A stretch of 12,372 nt of DNA from Chloroflexota bacterium (GCA_019247135.1 JAFAPL010000615.1:1-12372); one strand, 5' to 3'. Shown: positions 1 to 8,946, numbered from the stretch's first letter. The notes: a model not told the origin generated them from the sequence alone. Numbers and translations: made by a program.

Positions 1-312
1 GACGTAGACAACCTGACGCGGCTCTACGAGCGCATGCACGGTCTCTCCTTTGGTCCCCCGGACGCCGATCTCGGGCAGGCCCGCGTTGCGACTCGAGCCG
101 ACGGAAGTCTGGTCGGCGTCCGCAAGCCGCTGGCCGCGCATGAGCAGCCGATCATGCGGACGTACCTGGCGGTTCAAAACATCGAGCGAGCAGTGAAGAA
201 CGCCGAGGACTCCGGCGCCATTGTCGCCTATCCTCCAACCCGACAGGGAGACCGGGGCACGTTTGCAATCGTCATCCAGGGCGGCGTGGAACACGGACTC
301 TGGCAACGCTAG
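1..312 (+). CDS. VOC (glyoxalase/bleomycin-resistance fold) family protein, 3' part
   Basis: The reading frame is open from the first base, so the start lies outside the window; 103 residues and a TAG stop are visible. The C-terminal half has the pattern of a vicinal-oxygen-chelate beta-alpha-beta-beta-beta module: a strand (TYLAVQNI), a helix (ERAVKNAEDSGA), a strand with a PPT turn (IVAYPPT), then GTFAIVIQGGVEHGLWQ, which matches the usual VOC ending (G-x-F-A-x-x-x-D-P-x-G-x-x-x-G-L-x-Q). VOC proteins range from metal-dependent lyases and dioxygenases to binding proteins, so no substrate can be given. The Glu near the end (VEH) sits where many members place the last metal ligand. The gene converges on the M81 peptidase gene with an 87-nt gap in which I see no clear terminator. 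Confidence 0.75.
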   Translation, partial: DVDNLTRLYERMHGLSFGPPDADLGQARVATRADGSLVGVRKPLAAHEQPIMRTYLAVQNIERAVKNAEDSGAIVAYPPTRQGDRGTFAIVIQGGVEHGLWQR

Positions 313-399
313 AACAACCCGGCGCAAGTCCGTCCGGAGTTTCGACCCTCACTAGCGGTACTCTTCAGCCGCGCCGTACTCGCTTATCTCCATGTCGCT

Positions 400-1890
400 C
401 TACGGCCAGTGGGCGTCGTTTTCGAACGGGTACAGCGGGCGCCTACGCCGGCGGTACGGAAACTGGTTCAGATCGGACGACGTGACGCCGGGTGTGTTGA
501 CCAGGAGGATCGTTGACGCGATTGGCTCGTACGCCGGACGCGGCGATACGACACCCTTCGCAACCACCACCTGATATCTCTCGGGGAATACGCCCAGCGA
601 GTACATCTGCTGAATGCTGGTGTTGCCAATGAGACGTGAGGTCAACACCAGTGTGTGCTCGTCCGTGGTCTCCAGCACCACGGTTGTGCCGCCGTCGAAG
701 AAGCGGAATCCGCCATGCGTCGGCGTCGGCTCTTCGAACCTGCCGTCCGAAATAACGCGCACGTAGCCAGTCACCTCGACCGGCTGGCCGTGCCGCTCGT
801 CGGTTTTTGCACCGACCGGGAGTGTCACCGACTGACCCACTCCGACACTCAGGCACGCGCGGACTGCCTCGGGGTCGCAGAGCGTCTGCAAATAGCGTCG
901 GACGCCCAAACGCTGCGCCGCTGCCAACAGGACAGTCGAGTCGCCTGGACTCCCTCCACCGATGTTATCTCCCACGTCCATGAGCACCACCGGGCCAACT
1001 GGAGCGCTCATCGCAGTACGCAGCGCCTTTTCCGGTGACGGCGTGTCGCCTACGAACTCATTGCGTCGATCCCACGCCCGTTGTGCCATCCACCGCGCCG
1101 CCTCACGCGCGGCATCCAGGTCACCGTCCTGCACGACCAGAAAGCTCATCCCCATTTCGGTAACGTCCGCGTAGGGGTAACCCTCGGCCACGCTCGCGGA
1201 GAGAATGCCTGGCCGCGCGGCGATCTCCTCCACGTCCTGGACCAGGCTGCGCATCGGCTCTTCACCGGTGAACTGTTTGACGATGTTGATCGCGACTGGT
1301 GGCATTTCGAGAGCCTGCACCGGCTGGATCTCACCGCGAATCGTGCGGACGATGATGTCGGCGCATTCGCGCGCACGCGGGCGCGGATCGAGGTGCGGAT
1401 TGGTCCGATACACGACGGTCGCCGTCACGTTGTCGACCATCTTCTGAGAGATGTTCGCGTGCATGTCGATGGACAGCCCGATCGGAAGATCGGGGCCGAC
1501 GAGCACGCGCACGCGGTTCGCGATCTCGCCGTCCGCGTCGGGATAATTCTCGGACACGGCCGCGCCATGCAGCGCCAACAACACTCCGTCCCAGGGCCCA
1601 TTCCGGCCGAGCAGGTCGAGCATTTCGCCGACGATCCTGTCGAAGGCGTCGGCGGTGATCGTGCCAATAGGGTTGGTTTGGGTGAACAGCAGTGGCACGA
1701 CCTCGACATCTGGGGACTGACCTGCATCCAGATAGCCCGCGAGTGTCGCGTGCGAGTCGCCGTATGCGCGAACGATTTCGCCGCCGCGCAAGATGCCATC
1801 CTCCTGAAAGCGTTCATACGTCGCAGGCAGGCGAGCAAACGTGTTCGTCTCGTGCGACATGCCAACGGTAGCCAGGCGTATGCGAGTCAA
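400..1890 (-). CDS. M81 (MlrC-like) metallopeptidase
   Basis: 496 residues when started at TTG 1890. The frame stays open upstream to 2232, but that extension is low-complexity and runs antisense to the lipoprotein gene. The TTG places the family signature HETNTF at residues 13-18, as is normal for M81, and no ATG or GTG lies between it and the extension. The peptidase domain covers about residues 4-290 and the MlrC C-terminal domain about 300-480, opening with DVGDNIGGGSPGDS. Metal and catalytic candidates are E14, H108 (LALHGA), D142 and H144 (IDMHAN) and H166 (NPH). Their spacing equals that of the five active-site residues reported for Sphingomonas MlrC, as I remember them. MlrC opens linearised microcystin peptides; most relatives are unassigned, so the substrate here is unknown. 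The C terminus carries a basic RRRRR patch. No signal peptide is seen, which suggests a cytoplasmic enzyme. It is divergent from the YceI gene. Confidence 0.88.
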   Translation of the reverse strand: MTRIRLATVGMSHETNTFARLPATYERFQEDGILRGGEIVRAYGDSHATLAGYLDAGQSPDVEVVPLLFTQTNPIGTITADAFDRIVGEMLDLLGRNGPWDGVLLALHGAAVSENYPDADGEIANRVRVLVGPDLPIGLSIDMHANISQKMVDNVTATVVYRTNPHLDPRPRARECADIIVRTIRGEIQPVQALEMPPVAINIVKQFTGEEPMRSLVQDVEEIAARPGILSASVAEGYPYADVTEMGMSFLVVQDGDLDAAREAARWMAQRAWDRRNEFVGDTPSPEKALRTAMSAPVGPVVLMDVGDNIGGGSPGDSTVLLAAAQRLGVRRYLQTLCDPEAVRACLSVGVGQSVTLPVGAKTDERHGQPVEVTGYVRVISDGRFEEPTPTHGGFRFFDGGTTVVLETTDEHTLVLTSRLIGNTSIQQMYSLGVFPERYQVVVAKGVVSPRPAYEPIASTILLVNTPGVTSSDLNQFPYRRRRRPLYPFENDAHWP

Positions 1891-1937
1891 GGTGCCGCCA
1901 TGGTAGGCCCACGCATGAGCGGACGTACCGCTGGCAT

Positions 1938-2675
1938 TTGTTGCGCACGTGTTCGCGGGCAGGGCAGCCTCAACCTGTGCGGACGCTTGCTCTGGTGCTG
2001 CTGCTGTGCTGTACGGCATGCAACAGCACATCGGCGCCAACGCCGACGCAGTCCGCGACAGCGCAGCCGGCGGCAAACGTCCAGCCAGGTGCGAGCGACG
2101 CGAGCAACGTGAGCAACGCGAGCAACGCGAGCAACGTGAACCTCGAGCTCGACCCGGAGCATTCCCAGGCGCTGTTCCGCGCCCGTGAGCAGCTCGCCAA
2201 CCGCTCGCTCCCCAGCGACGCCGTGGGCACAACGAAAGACGTCGCCGGCGCCATCGCCGTCTCGGCTGACGGCATCGTGCCGGCTAACTCGTCGGTCACG
2301 GTAAAGCTGGAGTCGCTGCAGTCGGATAGCCGTCAGCGCGACAACTTCATCAAACAGAACACGCTCGAGGTTGCGCGATACCCGACCGCCCAGTTCCAAC
2401 CGACAGCACTACACGGTCTGAGCTGGCCCCTGCCCGAATCTGGAACCTCGACCTTCCAGATCGACGGTGACCTGACCGTTCACGGCGTCACCAGACCGAC
2501 AACCTGGGACTTGAACGGCACGTTTTCGTCTGACGATGTCTCTGGCAGCGGCACGACCGTGGTGACGCTCGATCAGTTCGGGATGCAGAAGCCGCGCGTG
2601 TTCAGTGTCCTGAGCATTGACGACGACATCACGCTGGAGCTGGATTTTCGCGCCGTTCGTACTCCCGCCCGGTGA
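1938..2675 (+). CDS. YceI-family lipoprotein
   Basis: 245 residues if the TTG at 1938 is the start. GTG at 1977, with AGGG 12 nt upstream, is an equally plausible start that removes 13 residues. The N terminus is a lipoprotein signal: Arg, then hydrophobic LALVLLLCCTA, then Cys at residue 28 followed by NSTSAPTPTQ, so the mature protein should be lipid-anchored outside the membrane. A Ser/Thr/Pro/Ala linker follows and includes a repeated Ala-Ser-x tract (residues 52-66). The rest is a YceI lipocalin-like barrel: LDPEHSQALF at its start, then the VTVKLESLQSD and RDNFIKQNTLEVARYPTAQF segments, and the diagnostic HGVTRPTTWDLNGTF. YceI barrels bind isoprenoid or fatty-amide ligands and several respond to stress; the ligand here is not deducible. 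The gene is divergent from the M81 peptidase gene and 83 nt upstream of glgX. Confidence 0.85.
   Translation: MLRTCSRAGQPQPVRTLALVLLLCCTACNSTSAPTPTQSATAQPAANVQPGASDASNVSNASNASNVNLELDPEHSQALFRAREQLANRSLPSDAVGTTKDVAGAIAVSADGIVPANSSVTVKLESLQSDSRQRDNFIKQNTLEVARYPTAQFQPTALHGLSWPLPESGTSTFQIDGDLTVHGVTRPTTWDLNGTFSSDDVSGSGTTVVTLDQFGMQKPRVFSVLSIDDDITLELDFRAVRTPAR
2091..2135 (+). repeat. In-frame 9-bp tandem repeat, 5 units, in the YceI linker
   Basis: Five adjoining 9-bp units: GCGAGCGAC, GCGAGCAAC, GTGAGCAAC, GCGAGCAAC and GCGAGCAAC. Each encodes Ala/Val-Ser-Asp/Asn, giving a flexible (A/V)S(N/D) linker between the lipid anchor and the barrel. The unit length keeps the frame, so gain or loss of copies would only change tether length. 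The same GCGAGCnnn unit, in the same codon phase, recurs at 5849-5911 in an unrelated gene. Confidence 0.95.
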
Positions 2676-2720
2676 CCGCCTCGTTCATGTGACAGCTGGA
2701 CTGGTCCGAGGCCCGGCATG

Positions 2721-2753
2721 CTGTCTGCGAGGGCGCGGCCAGACAGAGGAGGT
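2721..2753 (+). promoter_or_regulatory. glgX leader: inverted repeat abutting a strong ribosome binding site
   Basis: CTGTCTG (2721-2727) and CAGACAG (2740-2746) form a perfect 7-bp inverted repeat with a 12-nt GC-rich loop. The 3' arm shares its last two bases with the Shine-Dalgarno AGAGGAGGT (2745-2753), which lies 5 nt before the GTG at 2759 and fixes that start. Pairing could partly mask the ribosome site, or the repeat could be an operator; neither role is shown by sequence alone. Confidence 0.55.
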
Positions 2754-2758
2754 AGCCA

Positions 2759-5122
<2,364 letters not shown>

Positions 5123-5159
5123 GTCGGCTGCCGGCCCCCGGCTGGCATGCCTTCTGCGC

Positions 5160-5174
5160 CAGTTTGTGAAACTG
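5160..5174. repeat. Perfect inverted repeat downstream of glgX
   Basis: CAGTTT-GTG-AAACTG, a 15-bp dyad 37 nt after the glgX stop and 82 nt before the next start. It is A/T-richer than its surroundings and no T tract follows, so it is a poor intrinsic terminator. It could be a regulator binding site in front of the small CxxC protein gene. The function is unassigned. Confidence 0.4.
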
Positions 5175-5221
5175 TCGGGCCGCAGTGTAGGGGCTCGTCG
5201 CACGTATGCACGCCGTCGCAG

Positions 5222-5251
5222 CCGGCCCGTCCGGCCGGTCTACAGAGGAGG
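5222..5251 (+). promoter_or_regulatory. Leader hairpin plus strong ribosome binding site of the small CxxC gene
   Basis: CCGGCC (5222-5227) and GGCCGG (5233-5238) can pair around a 5-nt loop. ACAGAGGAGG (5242-5251) follows, and its Shine-Dalgarno core lies 5 nt before ATG 5257. This decides the start over the in-frame ATG at 5206. The same 10-mer ACAGAGGAGG precedes glgX at 2743-2752. Confidence 0.6.
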
Positions 5252-5256
5252 ATTCC

Positions 5257-5703
5257 ATGAAGTTGCTGACCCTACATCGGCAGGCCCCGGTTGCCCCGGA
5301 CGCGGCTCAATGCCACCTGTGCGACGCGCCGATCGCGGGTACCTTGCAAGACCACCTGCTGGCCGGCCAGCCCGGCACGAGCCGCGTCGACGCCGCCATC
5401 TGCCAGCGCTGCGGCGAAGCGCTGCGCCGGCTGGTCGAGACGTTCGGCCCAGAATTGTGCTTCATGATTCAGGAGCACCGTCAGGCGGTGGAGCGTCTGA
5501 TCGGCGGACCATCCGCTCGCACCGCGATCGCGCGCACCCAGGCCGACCAGCCCGATCAGGCCAATAAGCCACCGCGGACCGAGATCGAGAAGACCCGCCA
5601 GCACCTCGCGCAGGAGGCGGAGACGCTGGCGCACACAGAGCGCGCATTACGAGCCGAAGCGGACAAGCTCGCCAAGCTCGAACATACCGACACGGAGCGC
5701 TGA
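5257..5703 (+). CDS. Small protein with two CxxC pairs and a C-terminal coiled coil, unknown function
   Basis: 148 residues, not recognised. The start at 5257 follows AGAGGAGG with 5-nt spacing. Two Cys pairs, C19-HL-C22 and C50-QR-C53, are 27 residues apart and look like a single zinc-ribbon site, the second knuckle reading CQRCGEAL. A short helical middle (RRLVETFGPELCFMIQEH) includes one more Cys (C68). A Gln/Pro-rich hinge (QADQPDQANKPP) leads to a charged helix from about residue 107 to 143 with Leu/Ala heptad spacing (LAQEAETL, ALRAEADKLAKLE), probably a coiled coil. No signal peptide or membrane segment is seen, so it is likely cytoplasmic and perhaps oligomeric. It could bind nucleic acid or act as a redox or scaffold protein, but nothing decides this. 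It follows glgX by 134 nt and converges on the response regulator gene. Confidence 0.8.
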   Translation: MKLLTLHRQAPVAPDAAQCHLCDAPIAGTLQDHLLAGQPGTSRVDAAICQRCGEALRRLVETFGPELCFMIQEHRQAVERLIGGPSARTAIARTQADQPDQANKPPRTEIEKTRQHLAQEAETLAHTERALRAEADKLAKLEHTDTER

Positions 5704-5711
5704 CTGGCGAC

Positions 5712-5738
5712 GCAGCCGTACCGCCGCCGGACGGCTGC
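5712..5738. terminator. Hairpin between convergent genes, possible bidirectional terminator
   Basis: GCAGCCGT (5712-5719) and ACGGCTGC (5731-5738) form a perfect 8-bp stem with an 11-nt GC-rich loop. It fills most of the 43-nt gap between the small CxxC gene (+) and the response regulator gene (minus). No T run follows on either strand, so it departs from the classic intrinsic form; the assignment rests on position and stem. Confidence 0.5.
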
Positions 5739-5746
5739 AGACCCAG

Positions 5747-6178
5747 TTACCTGTCCTGCGCGGGACGATTCAGCAGCAGCCGCTCGATCAACGCGTCCAG
5801 CGTGTCGAGGTCGAACGGTTTGGCGATGATTGCGTCGGCGCGCGAGACCGTGCTCGCTCCGCTCGCTGCGCTCGCTGTGCTCGGTCCGCTCGCTTCGCTC
5901 GCTTCGCTCGCACGTGAGTGGGCGGCGCTCATGAGGACGACCGGTATGTGCGCGGTGGATGGATCCGCCTTGAGGATGCTGCACAGCTCGAGCCCACCCA
6001 CGACCGGCATCATGATGTCAGAGAGCACCAGGTCCGGGTGGAGTGAGCTACTCGCCAGGACATGCAGCGCATGACGCCCGTGGTGAGCCTCCAGGACGTG
6101 ATGCCCTTCCTGCTCGAAGGCGGCGACCAGAAACTGCCGAACTGGTTTCTCGTCGTCGACGACCAGGATCGTGGCCAT
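5747..6178 (-). CDS. Single-domain response regulator (CheY-like) with a repeat insertion
   Basis: 143 residues from ATG 6178, whose A is also the last base of the upstream ATPase stop (TGATG), implying coupled translation. A TTG one codon earlier is the alternative start. It is a receiver domain without an output domain: acidic pocket D8-D9 (LVVDDE), phosphoacceptor D54 (LVLSDIMMP), switch residue S84 (VVLMSA) and K120 (AKPFD). It should take a phosphoryl group from a kinase, most simply the one encoded two genes upstream. Between beta-4 and beta-5, where helix alpha-4 of the signalling face belongs, residues 90-110 are seven Ala-Ser-x triplets. Without them the protein has an ordinary receiver length of about 122 residues. 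The expansion therefore alters or loosens the alpha-4 region, which normally contacts partners. Confidence 0.9.
   Translation of the reverse strand: MATILVVDDEKPVRQFLVAAFEQEGHHVLEAHHGRHALHVLASSSLHPDLVLSDIMMPVVGGLELCSILKADPSTAHIPVVLMSAAHSRASEASEASGPSTASAASGASTVSRADAIIAKPFDLDTLDALIERLLLNRPAQDR
5849..5911 (-). repeat. In-frame 9-bp tandem repeat, 7 units, inside the receiver domain
   Basis: Read on the minus strand the units are GCGAGCGAA twice, GCGAGCGGA, CCGAGCACA, GCGAGCGCA, GCGAGCGGA and GCGAGCACG. They encode (A/P)-S-x seven times (ASE, ASE, ASG, PST, ASA, ASG, AST). Six of the seven keep GCGAGC exactly. The tract disrupts no frame. The unit and codon phase match the repeat in the YceI gene at 2091-2135. 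Confidence 0.95.
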
Positions 6179-7722
6179 CAAATACCAGGCTCGATGAGCG
6201 CCAGAGACGCGGGGTCTTGTGAAGTAAGTGGCCGGGCCAATCCAGTCAGAAGGCCCTCGGCGCGAGGAGCACGCCCGGCAATTTTGATCCCTACGCCGTC
6301 CTCGATCGTGTAGACGCGCAGCGCGCGGTCGAAGTTCGAGAAGCGCATCTTGAGCACGGCAAATACACGATGGAGCTCGCCCACGAGCTCCGCATAACGG
6401 AGCAACAGCAGGTTCTCGGCGAACACCAGCAGCGGATTGCCTGTAAACGACAACTCGGGCCCGACGATGGTGGGCACATCGACCGTCATGTAGGTCGTCA
6501 CGCCCTCGCTGCGCAGGTACGCGGCGAACGACGCGAGGAACATGGCGGCGCGTTCGGGTGACGTCAGCCCGCCCTGCAGCTCGGTGGCTGAATCGATCAC
6601 CAGTCTGCGTACGTGCCGTGCTTCGATACGTTGGCGAATCCGCCAGGCAGCCAGGTCGGCATCCAGGTCATGCGGCGGAATGATGAGCAGCTCGAGCGTG
6701 CCTGCGCGCTCCGCAGCCTCGAGGTCGATGCCAAATGTCCGCGCTTTCGCGCGCAATTGGGCAGGGCTCTCGATGAAGCCTGCGAACAGGCCCGGTTCGC
6801 CGCGGCGGGCGCCTTCGGCGAGAAAATGCAGCCCCAGCAGCGTCTTGCCAAGTCCGGGCGTGCCCGCCGCCACTGTGGACGTCGCGACGTTCAGCCCGCC
6901 TGAAATCAAGTCGTCGATGTCCGGAATGCCGAAGCCGGCGCGAGCCGGTGTCCACGTGCCCCCATCCGCGGGCACCACGGACTCCAGCCTGGGATAGATC
7001 GTCACTCCGTTCGAATCGATCGCGAACGGATGAAGACCTGCCAGTGGCGCCGCACCACGCACCTTCAGCACTTCCAGCGCGCGCCGGTGCCCACCGCCTC
7101 GAACGACGCGGTGCAGGGAAAGGATCACGTCGCACACGGACTGCTCGGGATCGCGAATCCGATCCGTAGCATCGCCTTCCACGAGCACGATCAGCGTTGC
7201 GCCGAGCATCGCCAGCATCGCCCCAAGCGAATACAGGAACTCCGCCGCGGCCTGGTCGTCGGGCAGGAAGCCCCGGATGCTGCGGAACCCATCCAGGATC
7301 ACCAGTGACGCGTGCTCCTTCTGGGCGGACTCAAGGACCGCCTGCTTCGCTTGTTCGGCGCCCTCCGCCAACAGGTCCGGAAGACTGCCCATCTGCACCT
7401 CGGTGCCGATCGCCTCGACACTGAAGTAGCTCAGCGACCGATTGTGGGCGAGCAGCTTTTCGTGGCTTTCGGAATACCCGGTGAAGTACAGCGCCACTTC
7501 GCCACGGCGTGCAGCATGGAAAGCGATCTGTTGACCCAGAATCGTCTTCCCACTCCCGGGCGGGCCGACGACCATGACGATGGTGCCGCGCAGCAAACCG
7601 CCGCCAAGCACCAGGTCGAGGTTCGGCACGCCCGTATCGAAGCGTTCGTTTATTCGATGCGCCGGCCCAAGCGTCTCGACGCGGGGCGCGCTTGTATCGA
7701 GCGATCCCGGTTCAGGGTTCAT
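6178..7722 (-). CDS. KaiC-like double RecA-domain ATPase
   Basis: 514 residues from ATG 7722, which overlaps the kinase gene by 11 nt; the frame extends further upstream only antisense or out of frame to the kinase. It contains two KaiC/RadA-type P-loop domains. Domain I has Walker A GPPGSGKT (53-60) and Walker B LVILDG (D144). Domain II has GTPGLGKT (287-294) and LVIDS (D377). The segment KaiC uses for paired catalytic glutamates (FEES) reads YSES in domain I (S84-E85) and FIES in domain II (I317-E318), so one Glu of each pair is replaced. The KaiC Ser/Thr autophosphorylation site aligns with PLLVFAEN, which has no Ser or Thr. It is therefore a KaiC homologue of signalling operons rather than a clock KaiC. 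It probably forms nucleotide-dependent ring or filament assemblies and communicates with the flanking kinase and receiver. No kaiA or kaiB is present. Confidence 0.9.
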   Translation of the reverse strand: MNPEPGSLDTSAPRVETLGPAHRINERFDTGVPNLDLVLGGGLLRGTIVMVVGPPGSGKTILGQQIAFHAARRGEVALYFTGYSESHEKLLAHNRSLSYFSVEAIGTEVQMGSLPDLLAEGAEQAKQAVLESAQKEHASLVILDGFRSIRGFLPDDQAAAEFLYSLGAMLAMLGATLIVLVEGDATDRIRDPEQSVCDVILSLHRVVRGGGHRRALEVLKVRGAAPLAGLHPFAIDSNGVTIYPRLESVVPADGGTWTPARAGFGIPDIDDLISGGLNVATSTVAAGTPGLGKTLLGLHFLAEGARRGEPGLFAGFIESPAQLRAKARTFGIDLEAAERAGTLELLIIPPHDLDADLAAWRIRQRIEARHVRRLVIDSATELQGGLTSPERAAMFLASFAAYLRSEGVTTYMTVDVPTIVGPELSFTGNPLLVFAENLLLLRYAELVGELHRVFAVLKMRFSNFDRALRVYTIEDGVGIKIAGRAPRAEGLLTGLARPLTSQDPASLALIEPGI

Positions 7723-8911
7723 CAGGTGCCTGATCCAGCTCCGGCTGGTGGAGCGGTAGCCACACCGCCACGGTCGTACCACGGCCGACGTTGCTGGAGA
7801 TGTCGATACGCCCACCGTGCTGACGCACGATCTGCTCGACGCTGCTGAGGCCGATCCCCGAGCCAACGACCGTCTCAGGCACGTTGCGGCCGCGACGGAA
7901 GCGATCGAAGACATGCGGCAGATCGTCCGGCGCTATGCCGATCCCGTTGTCCTCGACACACATGTCGACTCCGGGCAACCCCTGCTCCGACGACTCGGCA
8001 ACTGAGAAACGCGGTCGATCGGCACAGGCGACGCGGATCCTGATGAGACCACCGTCGGGGCTGTACTTGATCGCGTTGCTGAGAAGGTTGTCGATCACCC
8101 GCATCACGCGCCGTTCATCCCAGGTGCCCAACACCGATTGGTCTCTGGCTTCGATCACGAGGGTGTGCCGGTCTGTCAGGCGTCGATATCGCCCGACGGT
8201 TTCGTGCACCACCTCCATGAGGTCGACCTGCGACACGCGGAGAGGGAGTGATGCGCCCTCATCGAGCGTCGCCACCTCCACGAGTTCATCCACCAGCTCG
8301 GCGACGCGCAATGCGTTCGTCTCGATCTGCATCAAGGTCTCACGTGCACGTTCTGGCGATACAGCTGCGTCGCGGCGCGTCATCAGACGACGCAGCACCT
8401 GAGCGTGTCCTTTGATGACCGAAAGCGGACTCTTGACGTCGTGCGACAGGCTGAACAGCAGTGCGCGCATCTCAGTCTGTGCGCGCTCGGCAAAACGTTG
8501 CGCGGACACCTCGTCCGTAACGTCGCGAATAATGCTGAGCATTGCTTTGCGCTCGCCGCCCACGCCGATGAAGATCACGCGAGATTCGACGACCCGCTCG
8601 GCGCCGGCCTTGTTCCTGACGGTCGACCGCGGTGTCTCAGGCCGAGTCTGGCTGTTGAACACCTCCTGGTACAGCGCCTGTGCGGCCGGACGCTGCTCAG
8701 CTGGAAAGATGATCGCGAAGTTCCTGCCCAACACCTCGTCAGGTGCGTACCCGTACAGCTCGTAATACGCGGGGTTCGCCGCGAGCACGGTTCCCGAGGC
8801 GTCCGAAAGCGCCATTGCATCGGGTGTCTGTTCCCATAGCTGTCCCAACCACAGGGCACTGTCCAGGACGCCAGCCTCACACACCGTGGGAGCCATCCTT
8901 TCTACGCGCAC
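7712..8911 (-). CDS. PAS-domain sensor histidine kinase
   Basis: 399 residues from GTG 8911, chosen for AAGGGG 8 nt upstream; ATG 8896 is the alternative. Longer starts would run into the helicase 3' end. A PAS domain spans about residues 19-139 (DAMALSDASGTVLAANPAYYELYGY, then the RDVTDE end common to PAS-PAC). The HisKA helix has phosphoacceptor H157 in SLSHDVKSPLSVIKGH, an HDVKSP variant of the usual HELRTP. The HATPase_c domain shows the N box (N275 to N279, DNLLSNAIKYS), G1 DNGIGIAP (321-328), F box FDRFRR (335-340) and G2 GSGIGLS (350-356). No membrane segment or signal peptide is seen, so this is a soluble sensor; the PAS ligand is unknown. It overlaps the KaiC-like gene and heads a three-gene cassette ending in a receiver. 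Confidence 0.93.
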   Translation of the reverse strand: MRVERMAPTVCEAGVLDSALWLGQLWEQTPDAMALSDASGTVLAANPAYYELYGYAPDEVLGRNFAIIFPAEQRPAAQALYQEVFNSQTRPETPRSTVRNKAGAERVVESRVIFIGVGGERKAMLSIIRDVTDEVSAQRFAERAQTEMRALLFSLSHDVKSPLSVIKGHAQVLRRLMTRRDAAVSPERARETLMQIETNALRVAELVDELVEVATLDEGASLPLRVSQVDLMEVVHETVGRYRRLTDRHTLVIEARDQSVLGTWDERRVMRVIDNLLSNAIKYSPDGGLIRIRVACADRPRFSVAESSEQGLPGVDMCVEDNGIGIAPDDLPHVFDRFRRGRNVPETVVGSGIGLSSVEQIVRQHGGRIDISSNVGRGTTVAVWLPLHQPELDQAPDEP

Positions 8912-8919
8912 TCGAAGCG

Positions 8920-8925
8920 CCCCTT
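8920..8925 (-). promoter_or_regulatory. Ribosome binding site of the histidine kinase gene
   Basis: Minus-strand AAGGGG, 8 nt before GTG 8911. It favours that start over ATG 8896, which has GAAAGG directly adjoining and so too close. It lies in the 35-nt gap after the helicase stop; no terminator fits there, so the kinase cassette may be co-transcribed with the helicase gene. Confidence 0.5.
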
Positions 8926-8946
8926 GTGCAAGGTCTCTGCCAGGCT

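Noticed and set aside
1081..2112. 343-codon open frame on the + strand
   Set aside because: Antisense to the M81 peptidase. The open frame reflects GC-rich codon bias, and the translation is His/Arg/Asp-rich with no family features.
1891..2232. 114-residue N-terminal extension of the M81 peptidase frame
   Set aside because: It is low-complexity, antisense to the YceI signal peptide and repeat linker, and lies upstream of the point where M81 proteins begin. A TTG at 1890 gives the normal family start.
7723..7914. 64-residue N-terminal extension of the KaiC-like frame
   Set aside because: It overlaps the ATPase domain of the kinase gene in another frame and is Ser/Arg-rich without KaiC similarity. 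ATG 7722 fits the normal operon junction.
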